The notes: generated by a model from the sequence alone, not told the origin. A DNA stretch of 64,000 bases from Williamsia sterculiae (GCF_900156495.1 NZ_FTNT01000001.1:310001-374000); one strand, 5' to 3'; numbered from the stretch's first letter, positions 42,415 to 51,795 are shown. Made by a program: numbers and translations.

Positions 42415-43458
42415 TCAGGCCTCGCCCGACTCCCACCGCTGTTCGATCTCGGCGACCGCGGCCTCGGTGAGATCGCCGTACAGGCGTAGCCGGGCCATCC
42501 CACCGTCGGGGAAGACGTCCATCCGCGCCTCGGTGATCGGGCGTTCGCACTCCACCACGAACCGGTGCCGGGTGTCGGGCTGCAACGAGGTCCCCGGCAG
42601 GATCTCGAACCATTCGCCGTCGGCGGTGTCGCGGCCGCGGATCGACGCAGCCCCGGGCGCGTTGCCGAGGAACCAACTCGTGTCGAGCTCGACCAACCGG
42701 ACCCGTCCCTCACCCGCGGTCCGCACCTGAACCCAGTCGTTGCCGCGGTCCCGCCTGCGCGAGGTCTCCCATCCCTCACCCATGTTGCGGGCTCGCCCGG
42801 GCATCAGCAGGTTGTTGGGTGAGCTGTAGAACATGTTGGAGCACGCGGTGATCAACCCGCCGTTCTCGAGTGCCGCCAGGTCGATACCCGAGTGCGTGAG
42901 GAACGCCGGATCGGGCACCCCGCGTCCGTGCACCCGGAAGCGGGCGACCCCGCCGTCGGGATGGATGGACAACCGGACGTGGGTGAAACGCTCCTTCGCG
43001 TCCACCCGGAACGGGTTCTGCGTGTCGCCGTTGACCTCGCTGCGCTCGACGATGGTGGTCCACTCGGCAGCGTCCAGTAGTTGTTCCACCGACGGATACC
43101 CGGAGACCGCGGTCGCCTCCACGGAGATCGCCGGCGGATAGTTCCCGACGAACCACGCCGTGTCGACCACCACGCCGTAGATCACACCCGGTACGCCGAG
43201 TCGGACGATGGCCTGATCGATGCCGTCCTGCCGCCGCCGACGGGTCTCCCACCCGTCGTACACCTGACCCTTGTGCCCGAATGTGGCCGGCTGGAACTCG
43301 GCGGGCCGCGTCTTGATCAGGTTCTGCGCCTCCGCGAACAGGTCGTCGTTGGACCACACCACCGCCGCACCGAGATCGCGGAGCGCCAGGTCGGGCATCG
43401 ATGTGAAGTGCGGGCGGGTTCCGGAACGGCCGTTGATCTGCGGAGAAGGAGGGTTCAC
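42415..43458 (-). CDS. alc: Allantoicase
   Basis: 347 residues, two homologous beta-sandwich halves. Repeat 1 has GKGQVYDGWETRRRR-like HKGQVYDGWETRRRRQDG and WFVGNYPPAISVEA; repeat 2 has NMGEGWETSRRRDRGNDW and WFLGNAPGAASIRG. It hydrolyses allantoate to ureidoglycolate and urea in purine catabolism. No other purine-degradation gene is adjacent. TAACGT 7 nt before GTG 43458 supports this start over the longer frame. Divergent from a MarR regulator. Confidence 0.93.
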   Translation of the reverse strand: MNPPSPQINGRSGTRPHFTSMPDLALRDLGAAVVWSNDDLFAEAQNLIKTRPAEFQPATFGHKGQVYDGWETRRRRQDGIDQAIVRLGVPGVIYGVVVDTAWFVGNYPPAISVEATAVSGYPSVEQLLDAAEWTTIVERSEVNGDTQNPFRVDAKERFTHVRLSIHPDGGVARFRVHGRGVPDPAFLTHSGIDLAALENGGLITACSNMFYSSPNNLLMPGRARNMGEGWETSRRRDRGNDWVQVRTAGEGRVRLVELDTSWFLGNAPGAASIRGRDTADGEWFEILPGTSLQPDTRHRFVVECERPITEARMDVFPDGGMARLRLYGDLTEAAVAEIEQRWESGEA

Positions 43459-43465
43459 CGCCCGT

Positions 43466-43471
43466 ACGTTA
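43466..43471 (-). promoter_or_regulatory. -10 element TAACGT, leaderless start of alc
   Basis: On the minus strand TAACGT ends 7 nt before GTG 43458. Confidence 0.45.
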
Positions 43472-43532
43472 CCCACCGCGCGGGGCGCCGATCGCTCCCG
43501 GACTTGCCAACCGGTGCCGAAAGGAACATTCT

Positions 43533-43571
43533 TGTAGAGCGCAAGCAATTGTCTACAGCAATCAGTTGCGC
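43533..43571. promoter_or_regulatory. Nested inverted repeats, candidate MarR operator
   Basis: TGTAGA (43533-43538) pairs with TCTACA (43552-43557), and GCGCAA (43539-43544) pairs with TTGCGC (43566-43571), so the two repeats interlock. The region is locally AT-rich and lies 65 nt before the MarR gene, a usual place for autoregulation. Confidence 0.55.
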
Positions 43572-43635
43572 ACAGAAAGTGATGGACGACGACACGCACG
43601 GTCGTGTCGGACTCGTGTGGAAGGAGGCGGTGCAG

Positions 43636-44232
43636 ATGTCCGATGCCGAACCCCACCGATCCGGCCGGGATCGTCCGGCAGGCACCCGTTCGGGCAAGAC
43701 GGAAGAACTGCTCGCCGCGATGGCCGGGTACAACCGCATGCGCGACCGCTTCTCCGGCACCAAGGTGCCCACCCGGCACGGGTTGCTGGAGACCGCGGCG
43801 TTCCGGTTCCTGTTCCGCCTCGCGGACCACCCGGCACGATCCGGTGAACTGGCCGAGGCACTACACACCGACCCGTCGACCGTCAGCAGGCACATCGCCA
43901 ACCTGGTCGACCTCGGACTGGTCCGGCGGGAGGCCGACCCACGCGACGGCCGCGCCACCGTCCTCGTCCTGACCGACGAGGGCCGGGCCAAGGTCAGCAA
44001 GCTCCGCGAGGGTCGATTGGCCTGGATCGAGCAGACCCTCGTCGACTGGACCGACGACGAGGTGGCGACGTTCACCGCCCTGCTGCGCCGCTTCGCCGAG
44101 AGTGCAGAACGCGACCTGAACGACCACATGGAGAACAACCCCACGGAATCCGCCCCCCACGGCCTTCAGCCCGCAGGCCGGGACGGGGCCGACCTCGACG
44201 ATTCCGCAGATCTGGAAGAGACGGCACGATGA
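43636..44232 (+). CDS. MarR family transcriptional regulator
   Basis: 198 residues. The winged helix spans about residues 45-150: RHGLLETAAFRFLFRLADHP, ARSGELAEALHTDPSTVSRH (recognition helix), LVDLGLVRREADPRDGRAT (wing with conserved Asp-Arg). The C-terminal 40 residues are acidic and disordered. ATG 43636 follows AAGGAGG. Its stop overlaps the start of an efflux pump gene, so it probably represses the pair through the inverted repeats upstream. Ligand unknown. Confidence 0.92.
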   Translation: MSDAEPHRSGRDRPAGTRSGKTEELLAAMAGYNRMRDRFSGTKVPTRHGLLETAAFRFLFRLADHPARSGELAEALHTDPSTVSRHIANLVDLGLVRREADPRDGRATVLVLTDEGRAKVSKLREGRLAWIEQTLVDWTDDEVATFTALLRRFAESAERDLNDHMENNPTESAPHGLQPAGRDGADLDDSADLEETAR

Positions 44233-45926
44233 GCGACAAATCGACAACCACCAGCCGAGCCGAAGGGGGTGCCTTCACCGGCGCCTCGCTGACGCACCGG
44301 CAGATCCTCACCATCATGGGCGGCCTGATGATCGGGATGTTCCTGGCCGCACTGGATCAGACGATCGTCTCGACGGCGATCCGCACCATTGCCGACGACC
44401 TCAACGGCTACTCGTTGCAGGCCTGGGTGACCACCGCGTACCTGATCACTGCGACCATCGTCACCCCGCTCTACGGCAAGCTCTCCGACATGTACGGCCG
44501 CAAGCCGTTCTTCATGCTTGCCATCTCGATCTTCGTGGTCGGGTCACTGTTGTGCAGCACCGCCACATCGATGTACGAACTAGCCTCTTTCCGCGCCCTC
44601 CAGGGTCTCGGTGCCGGCGGTCTGATGTCGTTGGCACTCACCATCATCGGCGACATCGTGCCCCCACGGGAGCGCGCGAAGTACCAGGGGTACTTCCTGG
44701 CCGTGTTCGGCACCTCCAGCGTGCTCGGACCCGTGCTCGGTGGCCTGTTCGCCGGTCAGGACAGCATCCTGTTCGTCAGCGGCTGGCGTTGGGTGTTCCT
44801 GGTCAACGTGCCGATCGGCCTCATCGCGCTCGCCGTGGTGTTCCGCGTGCTGAACTACGAGCAGCGCAAGGGCACCAAGGGCCGCATCGATTGGTGGGGT
44901 GCCATCGCATTGTCGGTGGCGGTGGTTCCGCTGCTCATCGTCGCCGAACAGGGTCGCGAATGGGGTTGGGGCAGTGTCTCCGCCATCGTCTGCTACGTGG
45001 TCGGCGTGATCGGCATCGGTCTGTTCGTCACCGTCGAGAACTACATGGGCGAGTCGGCCATCATCCCGTTGCGGGTGTTCAAGAACCGTGTGTTCGCCCA
45101 GGGCATCGTCATCTCGATGGTGGTCGGCATGGTGATGTTCGGCGGTATCTCGATGCTGCCGCAGTACTTCCAGGTCATCCGCGGTTCCAGTCCCACCATC
45201 GCCGGTCTGCAGATGCTGCCGATGGTGTTGGGGCTGATGACCGGTTCGATCTTCTCCGGTCAGCTGATCTCGCGTCACGGACGCTACAAGATCTTCACCA
45301 TCATCGGCGCGGTGATGATGACGGTGGGTGCCTTCGCGTTGCACTACGTCAGCCCGGCCACCCCGATCTACGTGGTGATGGTCTACGCGCTCATCGTCGG
45401 GTTCGGCCTGGGCAACCTGCTGCAGCCGATGACGCTGGCCATGCAGAACGTGCTGCCGATGAAGGACATGGGTGTGTCGACCAGCTCGGCCACCTTCTTC
45501 CGCCAGATCGGCGGGACGTTGGGGGTCGCGGTCTTCTTCTCCGTGCTGTTCAGCCTGATGGGGCCCAAGATCTCCGACAACTTCACCGCGGCGTCGGCCA
45601 CGCCGGAGTTCAGGCAGTCGGTGCAGCAGGCCGCGACCAGTTCCGACCCGCAGGTCGCCGGATTCGCCAAGGGGCTCACCTCCGGGGGCGGGAGCACGGG
45701 TTCGGTGCTCAACGACACCTCGGTGATCAGCAAACTGCCGGACGCGTTGGCCGGCCCGATCAAGCAGGGGTTCGCCGACTCGATGGATGTGGTGTTCCTG
45801 TCGGTCTCGGGTGTGGCGCTGATCGCGCTGCTCGGGGTGCTGACCTGGACGGAGCTGCCACTGCGCACCCGTCCGACGTCGGGTGACGACGCGCCGAGTG
45901 TCGCGGAGCCCACCGGCGCGGTCTGA
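44229..45926 (+). CDS. MFS multidrug exporter, DHA2 (14-helix) family
   Basis: 565 residues. The DHA2 marker FLAALDQTIVSTAIRTIA sits in helix 1, and motif A KLSDMYGRKPFFM between helices 2 and 3. GTSSVLGPVLGGLFAG is the antiporter motif C, and fourteen helices fit the hydrophobic pattern. The last 120 residues include a periplasmic loop rich in Ser/Gly. ATGA overlap with the MarR gene. A proton-driven drug or metabolite efflux pump of the EmrB/QacA/LfrA type; substrate unknown. Confidence 0.93.
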   Translation: MSDKSTTTSRAEGGAFTGASLTHRQILTIMGGLMIGMFLAALDQTIVSTAIRTIADDLNGYSLQAWVTTAYLITATIVTPLYGKLSDMYGRKPFFMLAISIFVVGSLLCSTATSMYELASFRALQGLGAGGLMSLALTIIGDIVPPRERAKYQGYFLAVFGTSSVLGPVLGGLFAGQDSILFVSGWRWVFLVNVPIGLIALAVVFRVLNYEQRKGTKGRIDWWGAIALSVAVVPLLIVAEQGREWGWGSVSAIVCYVVGVIGIGLFVTVENYMGESAIIPLRVFKNRVFAQGIVISMVVGMVMFGGISMLPQYFQVIRGSSPTIAGLQMLPMVLGLMTGSIFSGQLISRHGRYKIFTIIGAVMMTVGAFALHYVSPATPIYVVMVYALIVGFGLGNLLQPMTLAMQNVLPMKDMGVSTSSATFFRQIGGTLGVAVFFSVLFSLMGPKISDNFTAASATPEFRQSVQQAATSSDPQVAGFAKGLTSGGGSTGSVLNDTSVISKLPDALAGPIKQGFADSMDVVFLSVSGVALIALLGVLTWTELPLRTRPTSGDDAPSVAEPTGAV

Positions 45927-45971
45927 TCCGCGGGGCGGCGGTGAGCCGTCCGAGGCTCGTCGATCGAGCAC

Positions 45972-46008
45972 AGAACAGCCCGGGAGCGATGCGCTCCCGG
46001 GCTGTTCT
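45972..46008. terminator. 16-bp perfect hairpin terminator
   Basis: AGAACAGCCCGGGAGC (45972-45987) pairs perfectly with GCTCCCGGGCTGTTCT (45993-46008) across GATGC. It lies between the convergent MFS and ppa genes, serving both. Confidence 0.88.
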
Positions 46009-46087
46009 CACCAGTTCCGCGAGTTCGCGCCCACTGCAGCAGATGCGCACCGCAGAAACTGGTGCGAATCCCGGCTCGGGCAGCGGC

Positions 46088-46576
46088 TCAGTGACCCTGC
46101 GATGCCAGCCGCTCCACCGACTCCTGTGCGGTCTTCTCCGCCTCGGCGCGACCGACCCAACCACCCGGCTGGACCTCCTTGCCGGGCTCGAGATCCTTGT
46201 AGTGCTCGAAGAAATGGGCGATCGCGTCGAGCTCGAACGTGGACACGTCGCCGATGTCCTGGATGTGATCCCAGCGTGTGTCACCGGCGGGGACCGCGAG
46301 CAGCTTGTCGTCGCCGCCCGCCTCGTCGGACATGGTGTACATGCCCACCACGCGGGCCTCCACCAGCACGCCCGGGAAGACCGATTCGGTCAGCAGCACG
46401 AGGCAGTCCAGGGGGTCGCCGTCCTCGCCCAACGTGTTCTCCAGGAAGCCGTAGTCGGCGGGATAGCCCATGGCGGTGTACAGGTAACGGTCCAGTTTGA
46501 CGCGGCCGGACTCGTGGTCGACCTCGTACTTGTTGCGCGAGCCCTTGGGGATCTCGATGGTGACGTCGAACTCCAC
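46088..46576 (-). CDS. ppa: Inorganic pyrophosphatase
   Basis: 162 residues, family I soluble PPase. [13 protein letters not shown] (active-site Lys/Arg/Glu), [11 protein letters not shown] and [11 protein letters not shown] (metal-binding Asp signature) are complete; [13 protein letters not shown] follows. It hydrolyses PPi, pulling biosynthetic reactions forward. ATG 46576 with GGAGGA upstream. Divergent from the D-Ala-D-Ala carboxypeptidase gene, as in M. tuberculosis (Rv3628/Rv3627c). Confidence 0.97.
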   Translation of the reverse strand: MEFDVTIEIPKGSRNKYEVDHESGRVKLDRYLYTAMGYPADYGFLENTLGEDGDPLDCLVLLTESVFPGVLVEARVVGMYTMSDEAGGDDKLLAVPAGDTRWDHIQDIGDVSTFELDAIAHFFEHYKDLEPGKEVQPGGWVGRAEAEKTAQESVERLASQGH

Positions 46577-46712
46577 GTGCAGTCCTCCTGCGTCGTCGTT
46601 GATGCCCCACGGTCTCGGGCGGGGCCTGGGAGAATCGAGTCAACGATACTGTGGCACGGTGCGCCTGCGGCCAGCGGCGTGAAAGCCGACCCCGAGACGA
46701 CCCGGAGGACGA

Positions 46713-48095
46713 GTGGGCAGGAGCCGGACCACCACGAAGACGGTGCTGTGGACGGCGGTGTCGCTGGTGGCGGTGCTGGTGATCGCGGCCGCGGTCACGC
46801 TGATCGCGCTGAAACTGGACGACTCCGACACGGTGGCCCTGCCGCCCGGTGTGCCGTCGACGGTGCCCCAGGTCACCCCGAGCCCACGGGTCACCCCGGT
46901 CGCGGCGACCGCGCCGGAACCGACCGCCGACGGGGTGCGCGCCGCACTGGCCAAGCCCGCCGCTGCGACGGCCCTCGGGCGACTGACCGGGCAGGTCACC
47001 GACGCCGTCACCGGGAACGTGCTGTGGTCGTCGGATCCGGCGCGGCCGATGGTCCCGGCGTCGACAACCAAGTTGCTCACCGCATCGGCCTCGATGCTCG
47101 GTATGCCCGCCGACCACCGCCTGACCACCACGGTGGTCCGGGGAACCGGCAACGAGGTGATCCTGGTCGGCGCGGGCGACCCCACCCTGTCGGCCCAGCC
47201 CCTCGGCGCACCGACCCTGTTCACCGACGCCCCCCGGATCGCCGATCTGGCGAAGCAGATCCGCGCCGCGGGTATCGACCCGACGTCGGTGTCGGTGGAC
47301 ACCAGCCAGTTCACCGGACCGTCGATGGCCAAGACCTGGGAGACCGACGACATCGCGGGTGGCAGCATCGCGCCGGTGCAGTCGCTGATGGCCGATTCGG
47401 GTCGCCTCGATCCGTTGGCGCTGTACTCGCCACGGACGGACACCCCGGCCACCGCCGCGGGGCGAGCGCTCGCCGCCGACCTGGGGCTGCCCACCGACAC
47501 CGTGCGCGAGGCGACCGCTCCCGCGGGAGCCCAGGTGGTCGCGTCGGTGCGCTCGGCCCCGCTCTCCACCCGCCTGGTGGACATGATGAATCTCTCCGAC
47601 GACGTGCTCGCCGAGACGCTGGGCATCGAGCTGTCCCGGGCGCAGGGGGGTACCGCGTCCCTCGACGGTGCGGTGCAGGCGGTACACAAGACGCTGGCCG
47701 ACAACGGACAGAGTGTCGCCGGGGTCAGCCTGAAGGACACCAACGGGCTGTCGGTGGACGACCGACTGACCGCGCAACTGTTGGACGGACTGCTCACCGC
47801 GGCGGCGGGGAACACCACGCCACGACTGCGGCCCTTGCTGGACACGCTGCCGGTGGCCGGTGCGACGGGCACGTTGTCGGACCGGTTCACCACCGGGGGT
47901 GCGGACTCCGGGGCCGGTTGGGTGCGCGCGAAGACAGGCACCCTCACCGGTGTCAGTACGCTGGCGGGCATCGTACAGACGCGAGATGCCCGCGTGCTCA
48001 CCTTCGCCCTGATGTCCAACGGCACCTCGCCCGACCAGGCCCGACCGGCGCTGGACACGGTCGCGACCGCGTTGCGGGAGTGTGGATGCCGATGA
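46713..48095 (+). CDS. dacB: D-alanyl-D-alanine carboxypeptidase/endopeptidase (PBP4 type)
   Basis: 460 residues, peptidase S13. One N-terminal membrane helix (VLWTAVSLVAVLVIAAAVTL) anchors it to the outer face. Active-site motifs: S-x-x-K as STTK near residue 117, S-x-N-like SDD in MNLSDDVLAETLG, and KTG in RAKTGTLTGVSTLAG near 407. It trims or cleaves cross-links of peptidoglycan. GTG 46713 has GGAGG 4 nt upstream. A TACTGT -10 lies at 46647-46652. Heads the run dacB-metalloprotease-tilS-hpt. Confidence 0.93.
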   Translation: MGRSRTTTKTVLWTAVSLVAVLVIAAAVTLIALKLDDSDTVALPPGVPSTVPQVTPSPRVTPVAATAPEPTADGVRAALAKPAAATALGRLTGQVTDAVTGNVLWSSDPARPMVPASTTKLLTASASMLGMPADHRLTTTVVRGTGNEVILVGAGDPTLSAQPLGAPTLFTDAPRIADLAKQIRAAGIDPTSVSVDTSQFTGPSMAKTWETDDIAGGSIAPVQSLMADSGRLDPLALYSPRTDTPATAAGRALAADLGLPTDTVREATAPAGAQVVASVRSAPLSTRLVDMMNLSDDVLAETLGIELSRAQGGTASLDGAVQAVHKTLADNGQSVAGVSLKDTNGLSVDDRLTAQLLDGLLTAAAGNTTPRLRPLLDTLPVAGATGTLSDRFTTGGADSGAGWVRAKTGTLTGVSTLAGIVQTRDARVLTFALMSNGTSPDQARPALDTVATALRECGCR

Positions 48096-48123
48096 TGGGG
48101 ACACCCGTGATGGGGGAACGACG

Positions 48124-49194
48124 ATGAGCGCCGACAGCGACAGCGGGACCGACGAGGTGCCGGTGGGTGCGCGCATCGACTGGTCGGTCGCCGCGACCGT
48201 GGGACGACGGATCGCGCGACCCGGACCGCGCACCACCGGCTACACGCTGAACCAGGCGCGCGAGGAACTGTTCGACGCCGCCAGGCGTGCCGAGGCACCG
48301 GTCCGTGAGGTCACCGGACTCGCCGACGGCCTGCCCGTGCCCGCCGCGGAGGTGCTCGATCGCAAGGAATGGATCAGTGCGGCAGCGCAGTCGATGTCGT
48401 CGATGCTGGGGGGTGGGCTGTCCGACGAGGAGAAACCGTCGCCGTCGATCACCGGCCGCGTCAGCGGTCTGCAGGCAGGCGGATTGTTGGCCTTCTTGTC
48501 CGGTGCCATCCTCGGTCAGTACGACCCGTTCACCCCCGACCGGCAGAGCGGCGCCGACGGCGTGCTGATGTTGGTCACCCCCAACGTCATCGCCGTGGAA
48601 CGGGCCATCGGCGCGGTGCCCAGCGATTTCCGGCTGTGGGTGTGCCTGCACGAGGTGACCCACCGGGTGCAGTTCTCGGCCAACCCGTGGTTACGCGACC
48701 ACATGCTCGACAACGTCGCGCTGCTCACCACCGACACCGGAGAGTCCGGGGCCGAGGCGCTGCGGCGGATCACCGAGTCGCTGCGTAGCGGTCGCAAACG
48801 GGAGAGCGGCGTCCTGGGTGCGATGCAGCTGCTGCAGACGCCGGAACAGTATGAGGCGTTCTCCCGGATGATGATGCTCGGCACCCTCCTCGAAGGGCAT
48901 GCCGACCATGTGATGGACGGAGTGGGACCCGGTCTGGTACCCACCGTCGGACGGATCCGCGAGGCCTTCGACAAGCGCCGCAACCGGCCGCAGAACCCGC
49001 TGCAGCGCATCATGCGCGCCCTGATCGGTATGGACGCCAAACTCGCGCAGTACATCCGCGGCAAGGCGTTCGTGGACGAGGTGGTCGCCACGGTCGGCAT
49101 GGCGCGGTTCAACGCAGTCTGGACGTCGCCGGAGACGCTGCCGCGACCCGCCGAGATCGATGAGCCACGGCTGTGGATCGACCGGGTGCTCTGA
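48124..49194 (+). CDS. Zinc-dependent metalloprotease-like protein, DUF2342 (Rv3626c-like)
   Basis: 356 residues. A zinc motif HEVTHR lies near residue 176 in LWVCLHEVTHRVQF, and the second half contains GHADHVMDGVG, which could give the third ligand. This is the DUF2342 family, sometimes labelled coenzyme F420-associated. It follows dacB by 28 nt; its end overlaps tilS by 22 nt. ATG 48124 has GGGGGA upstream. Substrate unknown; the gene order dacB-DUF2342-tilS is conserved in mycobacteria. Confidence 0.88.
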   Translation: MSADSDSGTDEVPVGARIDWSVAATVGRRIARPGPRTTGYTLNQAREELFDAARRAEAPVREVTGLADGLPVPAAEVLDRKEWISAAAQSMSSMLGGGLSDEEKPSPSITGRVSGLQAGGLLAFLSGAILGQYDPFTPDRQSGADGVLMLVTPNVIAVERAIGAVPSDFRLWVCLHEVTHRVQFSANPWLRDHMLDNVALLTTDTGESGAEALRRITESLRSGRKRESGVLGAMQLLQTPEQYEAFSRMMMLGTLLEGHADHVMDGVGPGLVPTVGRIREAFDKRRNRPQNPLQRIMRALIGMDAKLAQYIRGKAFVDEVVATVGMARFNAVWTSPETLPRPAEIDEPRLWIDRVL

Positions 49195-50138
49195 ACGGTC
49201 GTCGCCCCGACGGCGCTCTGTCGGTTCTCGAGCGTGCGGTGCGTGCCTTCGTCCACCCGCTGCCCGACGGTGCCTGGGTGGCGCTGTCCGGCGGTGCCGA
49301 CTCGCTGGCATTGACCGCCGCGGCCGCTCGCACCGGCGTCGCCATCGGTGCGCTGATCGTCGACCACGGCCTCCAACCGGGGTCTGGTGACGTCGCTGAG
49401 CGTGCGGCGCAGCAGGCGCAGCAGTTCGGTCTGCGGACACGCGTGCTACGGGTGTCGGTCGGCACCGGCGGGGGCCGGGAAGCCGCTGCCCGCGTCGCGC
49501 GGTACGAGGCCCTGGACGGCGCCCGCGACGGGCTGCCCGTCCTGATCGCGCACACCCTGGACGACCAGGCCGAGACGGTGTTGCTCGGATTGGCGCGCGG
49601 ATCGGGCGCTCGGTCCATCGCGGGGATGCGGCCGTGGCGGGACCCGTGGGGCCGTCCGCTGCTGGGCGTGCGTCGCGAACTCACCGCTCGAGCCTGTGCG
49701 GAGCTGGGGCTGGCACCACATCACGACCCCCACAACAGCGACCGCGCCTTCACCCGGGTCCGCTTACGCGCGGAGGTGTTGCCGCTGCTCGAGGAGGTGC
49801 TGGGCGGCGGGGTGGCGCCCGCGCTGGCCCGCACCGCGCGTGAGTTGCGGGCCGACAACGACCTCCTCGACGAATTGGCCCGTGAGCACGCGGTGACGGG
49901 TGAGCGGGTGGGGGTGACGGTGGTGCGGAGTCTGCCCGCTCCCGTCCGGACCCGAGTGCTGCGCGACTGGCTGCACCGGCTCGGTACCACCCCCACCGAA
50001 CCGGTGATCAGGGCCGTGGACGACCTGCTGGTCGACTGGCACGGCCAGGGCGCGGTGGCCATCGGTGGCGACCGGGACGTGCGTCGGGTGGTCGCCAGGG
50101 TCGACGACCGCCTGGTGATCGAGCGTCACCGCCGCTGA
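49173..50138 (+). CDS. tilS: tRNA(Ile)-lysidine synthase
   Basis: 321 residues. The N-type ATP pyrophosphatase loop ALSGGADSLAL is at about residues 36-46; IGALIVDHGLQPGS and AHTLDDQAETVLLGLARGSG complete the catalytic core. It modifies the wobble C34 of tRNA-Ile(CAU) to lysidine so that it reads AUA. The C-terminal domain is short, as in other actinobacteria. GTG 49173 lies inside the preceding gene; no ribosome site is obvious, so coupling is likely. It ends before a strong terminator. Confidence 0.93.
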   Translation: MDRPGALNGRRPDGALSVLERAVRAFVHPLPDGAWVALSGGADSLALTAAAARTGVAIGALIVDHGLQPGSGDVAERAAQQAQQFGLRTRVLRVSVGTGGGREAAARVARYEALDGARDGLPVLIAHTLDDQAETVLLGLARGSGARSIAGMRPWRDPWGRPLLGVRRELTARACAELGLAPHHDPHNSDRAFTRVRLRAEVLPLLEEVLGGGVAPALARTARELRADNDLLDELAREHAVTGERVGVTVVRSLPAPVRTRVLRDWLHRLGTTPTEPVIRAVDDLLVDWHGQGAVAIGGDRDVRRVVARVDDRLVIERHRR

Positions 50139-50170
50139 CACGGCACACCTCGAACTCGCCCCGGACGCAC

Positions 50171-50203
50171 CGACGGCGCCCACCACACGGGTGGGCGCCG
50201 TCG
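50171..50203. terminator. Hairpin terminator between tilS and the secreted DUF gene
   Basis: CGACGGCGCCCAC (50171-50183) pairs perfectly with GTGGGCGCCGTCG (50191-50203) with a 7-nt loop. It lies between convergent genes and probably works in both directions. Confidence 0.82.
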
Positions 50204-50222
50204 CTGTGTCGTCCTCAGCGGA

Positions 50223-50876
50223 TCAGTAGTCCTTCTTGGGGTCGAACGGTGAGTTGACGGTGTTGAAGTACTGCGTCACCGCACCGATCAGGGTCGGTCC
50301 CCCGGCGATGATGGTGCCGGCGATGCCGCCGAATCCCGCACCGGTGATGACACCCGGGATACAACCGATCGCCGGGAAGATGACGCCGCCCACCACGCAA
50401 CCCGCCGCGGCACCGATGATGGTGCCCACCAGCGCGCCGATCGAGACCGCCGTGCTCACATAACTGCCGAGACGGGCCAATGCCTTGTCGTCGCGATCGC
50501 GCTTCGACGTGAACTTCTCGGCCAGGACTTTGCCGGCCGCGGCATTCTGTCGCGCGGTGGCGGCGACGGTGCGATCGGGCGTTATGGTGGCGGTTCGACC
50601 ATTCACCGATGCGGAAACAGGTACCGGCGTGCCATTCAAGGCGATGGTCAGCGGAATCGTGGTCAGCACGCTGCCCTTGCCGTCGACCACCTGCAACCCG
50701 CCGTTGGTGTCGCGCAGCGAACCGGCATCGGTACGGAAGATCACGCTCCCGCCCGAAACCTTTGCTGTGTAACCGATCTGGCTCGGAGCGGGGGCCGCCT
50801 GGGCGGTGCCGGTGGTGAGGCCCACGGCGGTCAGGGTCGCCATCGCAGCCGCCACCAGAACTGTACGGATCTTCAT
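50223..50876 (-). CDS. Secreted protein with glycine-zipper C-terminus (DUF8020-like)
   Basis: 217 residues from ATG 50876. The signal peptide KIRTVLVAAAMATLTAVGL ends in TAQA, predicted cut near residue 28. A beta-rich region follows (VSGGSVIFRTDAGSL), then a charged stretch KFTSKRDRDDK, then about 55 residues of Gly-rich hydrophobic sequence (GALVGTIIGAAAGCVVGG onward) with two Cys. Such small-residue repeats pack as membrane-inserting glycine zippers. Similar proteins are common in Gordonia, Nocardia and Rhodococcus; function unknown. The longer frame upstream lacks a signal sequence. Confidence 0.8.
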   Translation of the reverse strand: MKIRTVLVAAAMATLTAVGLTTGTAQAAPAPSQIGYTAKVSGGSVIFRTDAGSLRDTNGGLQVVDGKGSVLTTIPLTIALNGTPVPVSASVNGRTATITPDRTVAATARQNAAAGKVLAEKFTSKRDRDDKALARLGSYVSTAVSIGALVGTIIGAAAGCVVGGVIFPAIGCIPGVITGAGFGGIAGTIIAGGPTLIGAVTQYFNTVNSPFDPKKDY

Positions 50877-51195
50877 GTACGCATGATCTTTCTCGAAGTA
50901 GACGTGAACATGGGGACCGACATTCATGAAACTGCAATTCGGGCACCCGATGAGCCGACTGTGAAACGGTTTACCGGAAGACTCGGTCCGAATTCATGCC
51001 CCGGTTGAATTCGAGCCGTGTCCGTCCCGACATTAAATCGTCATCGAACCAAAAACACCAAAATCGGTGCAATGAGTCCGATTCATCGGGGAATGGGTCG
51101 TCTGATCGCTCGACCCGTCGCCCTCCGGCCCGACCGGTCGACATGTCAAGCTGTACCGGTACGGCATCGGGGGCACCGGCGAAAGGGCGTGGCGA
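50877..51195. other. Divergent intergenic region with an operator-like repeat
   Basis: 319 nt without a supported gene, and clearly richer in A/T than the rest of the window. It must hold promoters for the secreted protein and for hpt. The inverted repeat at 50989-51013 is the main structure seen. Confidence 0.6.
50989..51013. promoter_or_regulatory. Inverted repeat CGAATTCA-9 nt-TGAATTCG
   Basis: Perfect 8-nt arms (50989-50996 and 51006-51013). They lie 113 nt upstream of the secreted glycine-zipper gene and 183 nt before hpt. Dyad size and spacing fit a dimeric repressor or activator. Confidence 0.55.
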
Positions 51196-51795
51196 GTGGG
51201 CGAGGACACCGTGGAGACGACCCCGGCGGGCGCGACGCACAAGAACTCGTACGGCGACGACATCGAGGCCGTGGTGATCAGCGAACGGCAGATCAGGGAT
51301 CGGACCGCCGAACTCGCCGCTGCGGTGGCCACCCGTTATCCCGCCGCCGAGGACGACCTCCTGCTCATCGGCGTTCTCAAGGGCGCGATGATGTTCATGA
51401 CCGACTTCGCCAGAGCGCTCCCCATCCCGTGTCAGATGGAGTTCATGGCCGTCAGCTCCTACGGCTCGGCGACCTCGTCGTCGGGGGTGGTACGCATCCT
51501 CAAGGATCTCGACCGCGACATCGCCGACCGCGACGTGGTCATCGTCGAGGACATCATCGACTCCGGGTTGACACTGTCCTGGCTGATGAAGAACCTGCGT
51601 ACCCGCCATCCGCGCAGCCTCGAGGTGTGCACGCTGCTGCGCAAACCCGACGCGGTCCGCAACGTGGTGGAGGTCGCCGACGTGGGATTCGACATCCCCA
51701 ACGAGTTCGTGGTCGGGTACGGCCTCGACTACGCCGAGCGCTATCGCGACCTGCCCTACATCGGCAGGCTGCGACGCAGTGTGTACCAGGATTGA
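51196..51795 (+). CDS. hpt: Hypoxanthine phosphoribosyltransferase
   Basis: 199 residues. Salvages hypoxanthine or guanine with [22 protein letters not shown] (substrate loop), [18 protein letters not shown] (flexible loop), [17 protein letters not shown] (PRPP motif), [25 protein letters not shown] are classic. GTG 51196 is the listed start; GTG 51211 with GAGGA 5 nt upstream is a better-supported alternative that shortens it by five residues. It precedes ftsH by 136 nt, as in mycobacteria. Confidence 0.96.
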   Translation: MGEDTVETTPAGATHKNSYGDDIEAVVISERQIRDRTAELAAAVATRYPAAEDDLLLIGVLKGAMMFMTDFARALPIPCQMEFMAVSSYGSATSSSGVVRILKDLDRDIADRDVVIVEDIIDSGLTLSWLMKNLRTRHPRSLEVCTLLRKPDAVRNVVEVADVGFDIPNEFVVGYGLDYAERYRDLPYIGRLRRSVYQD

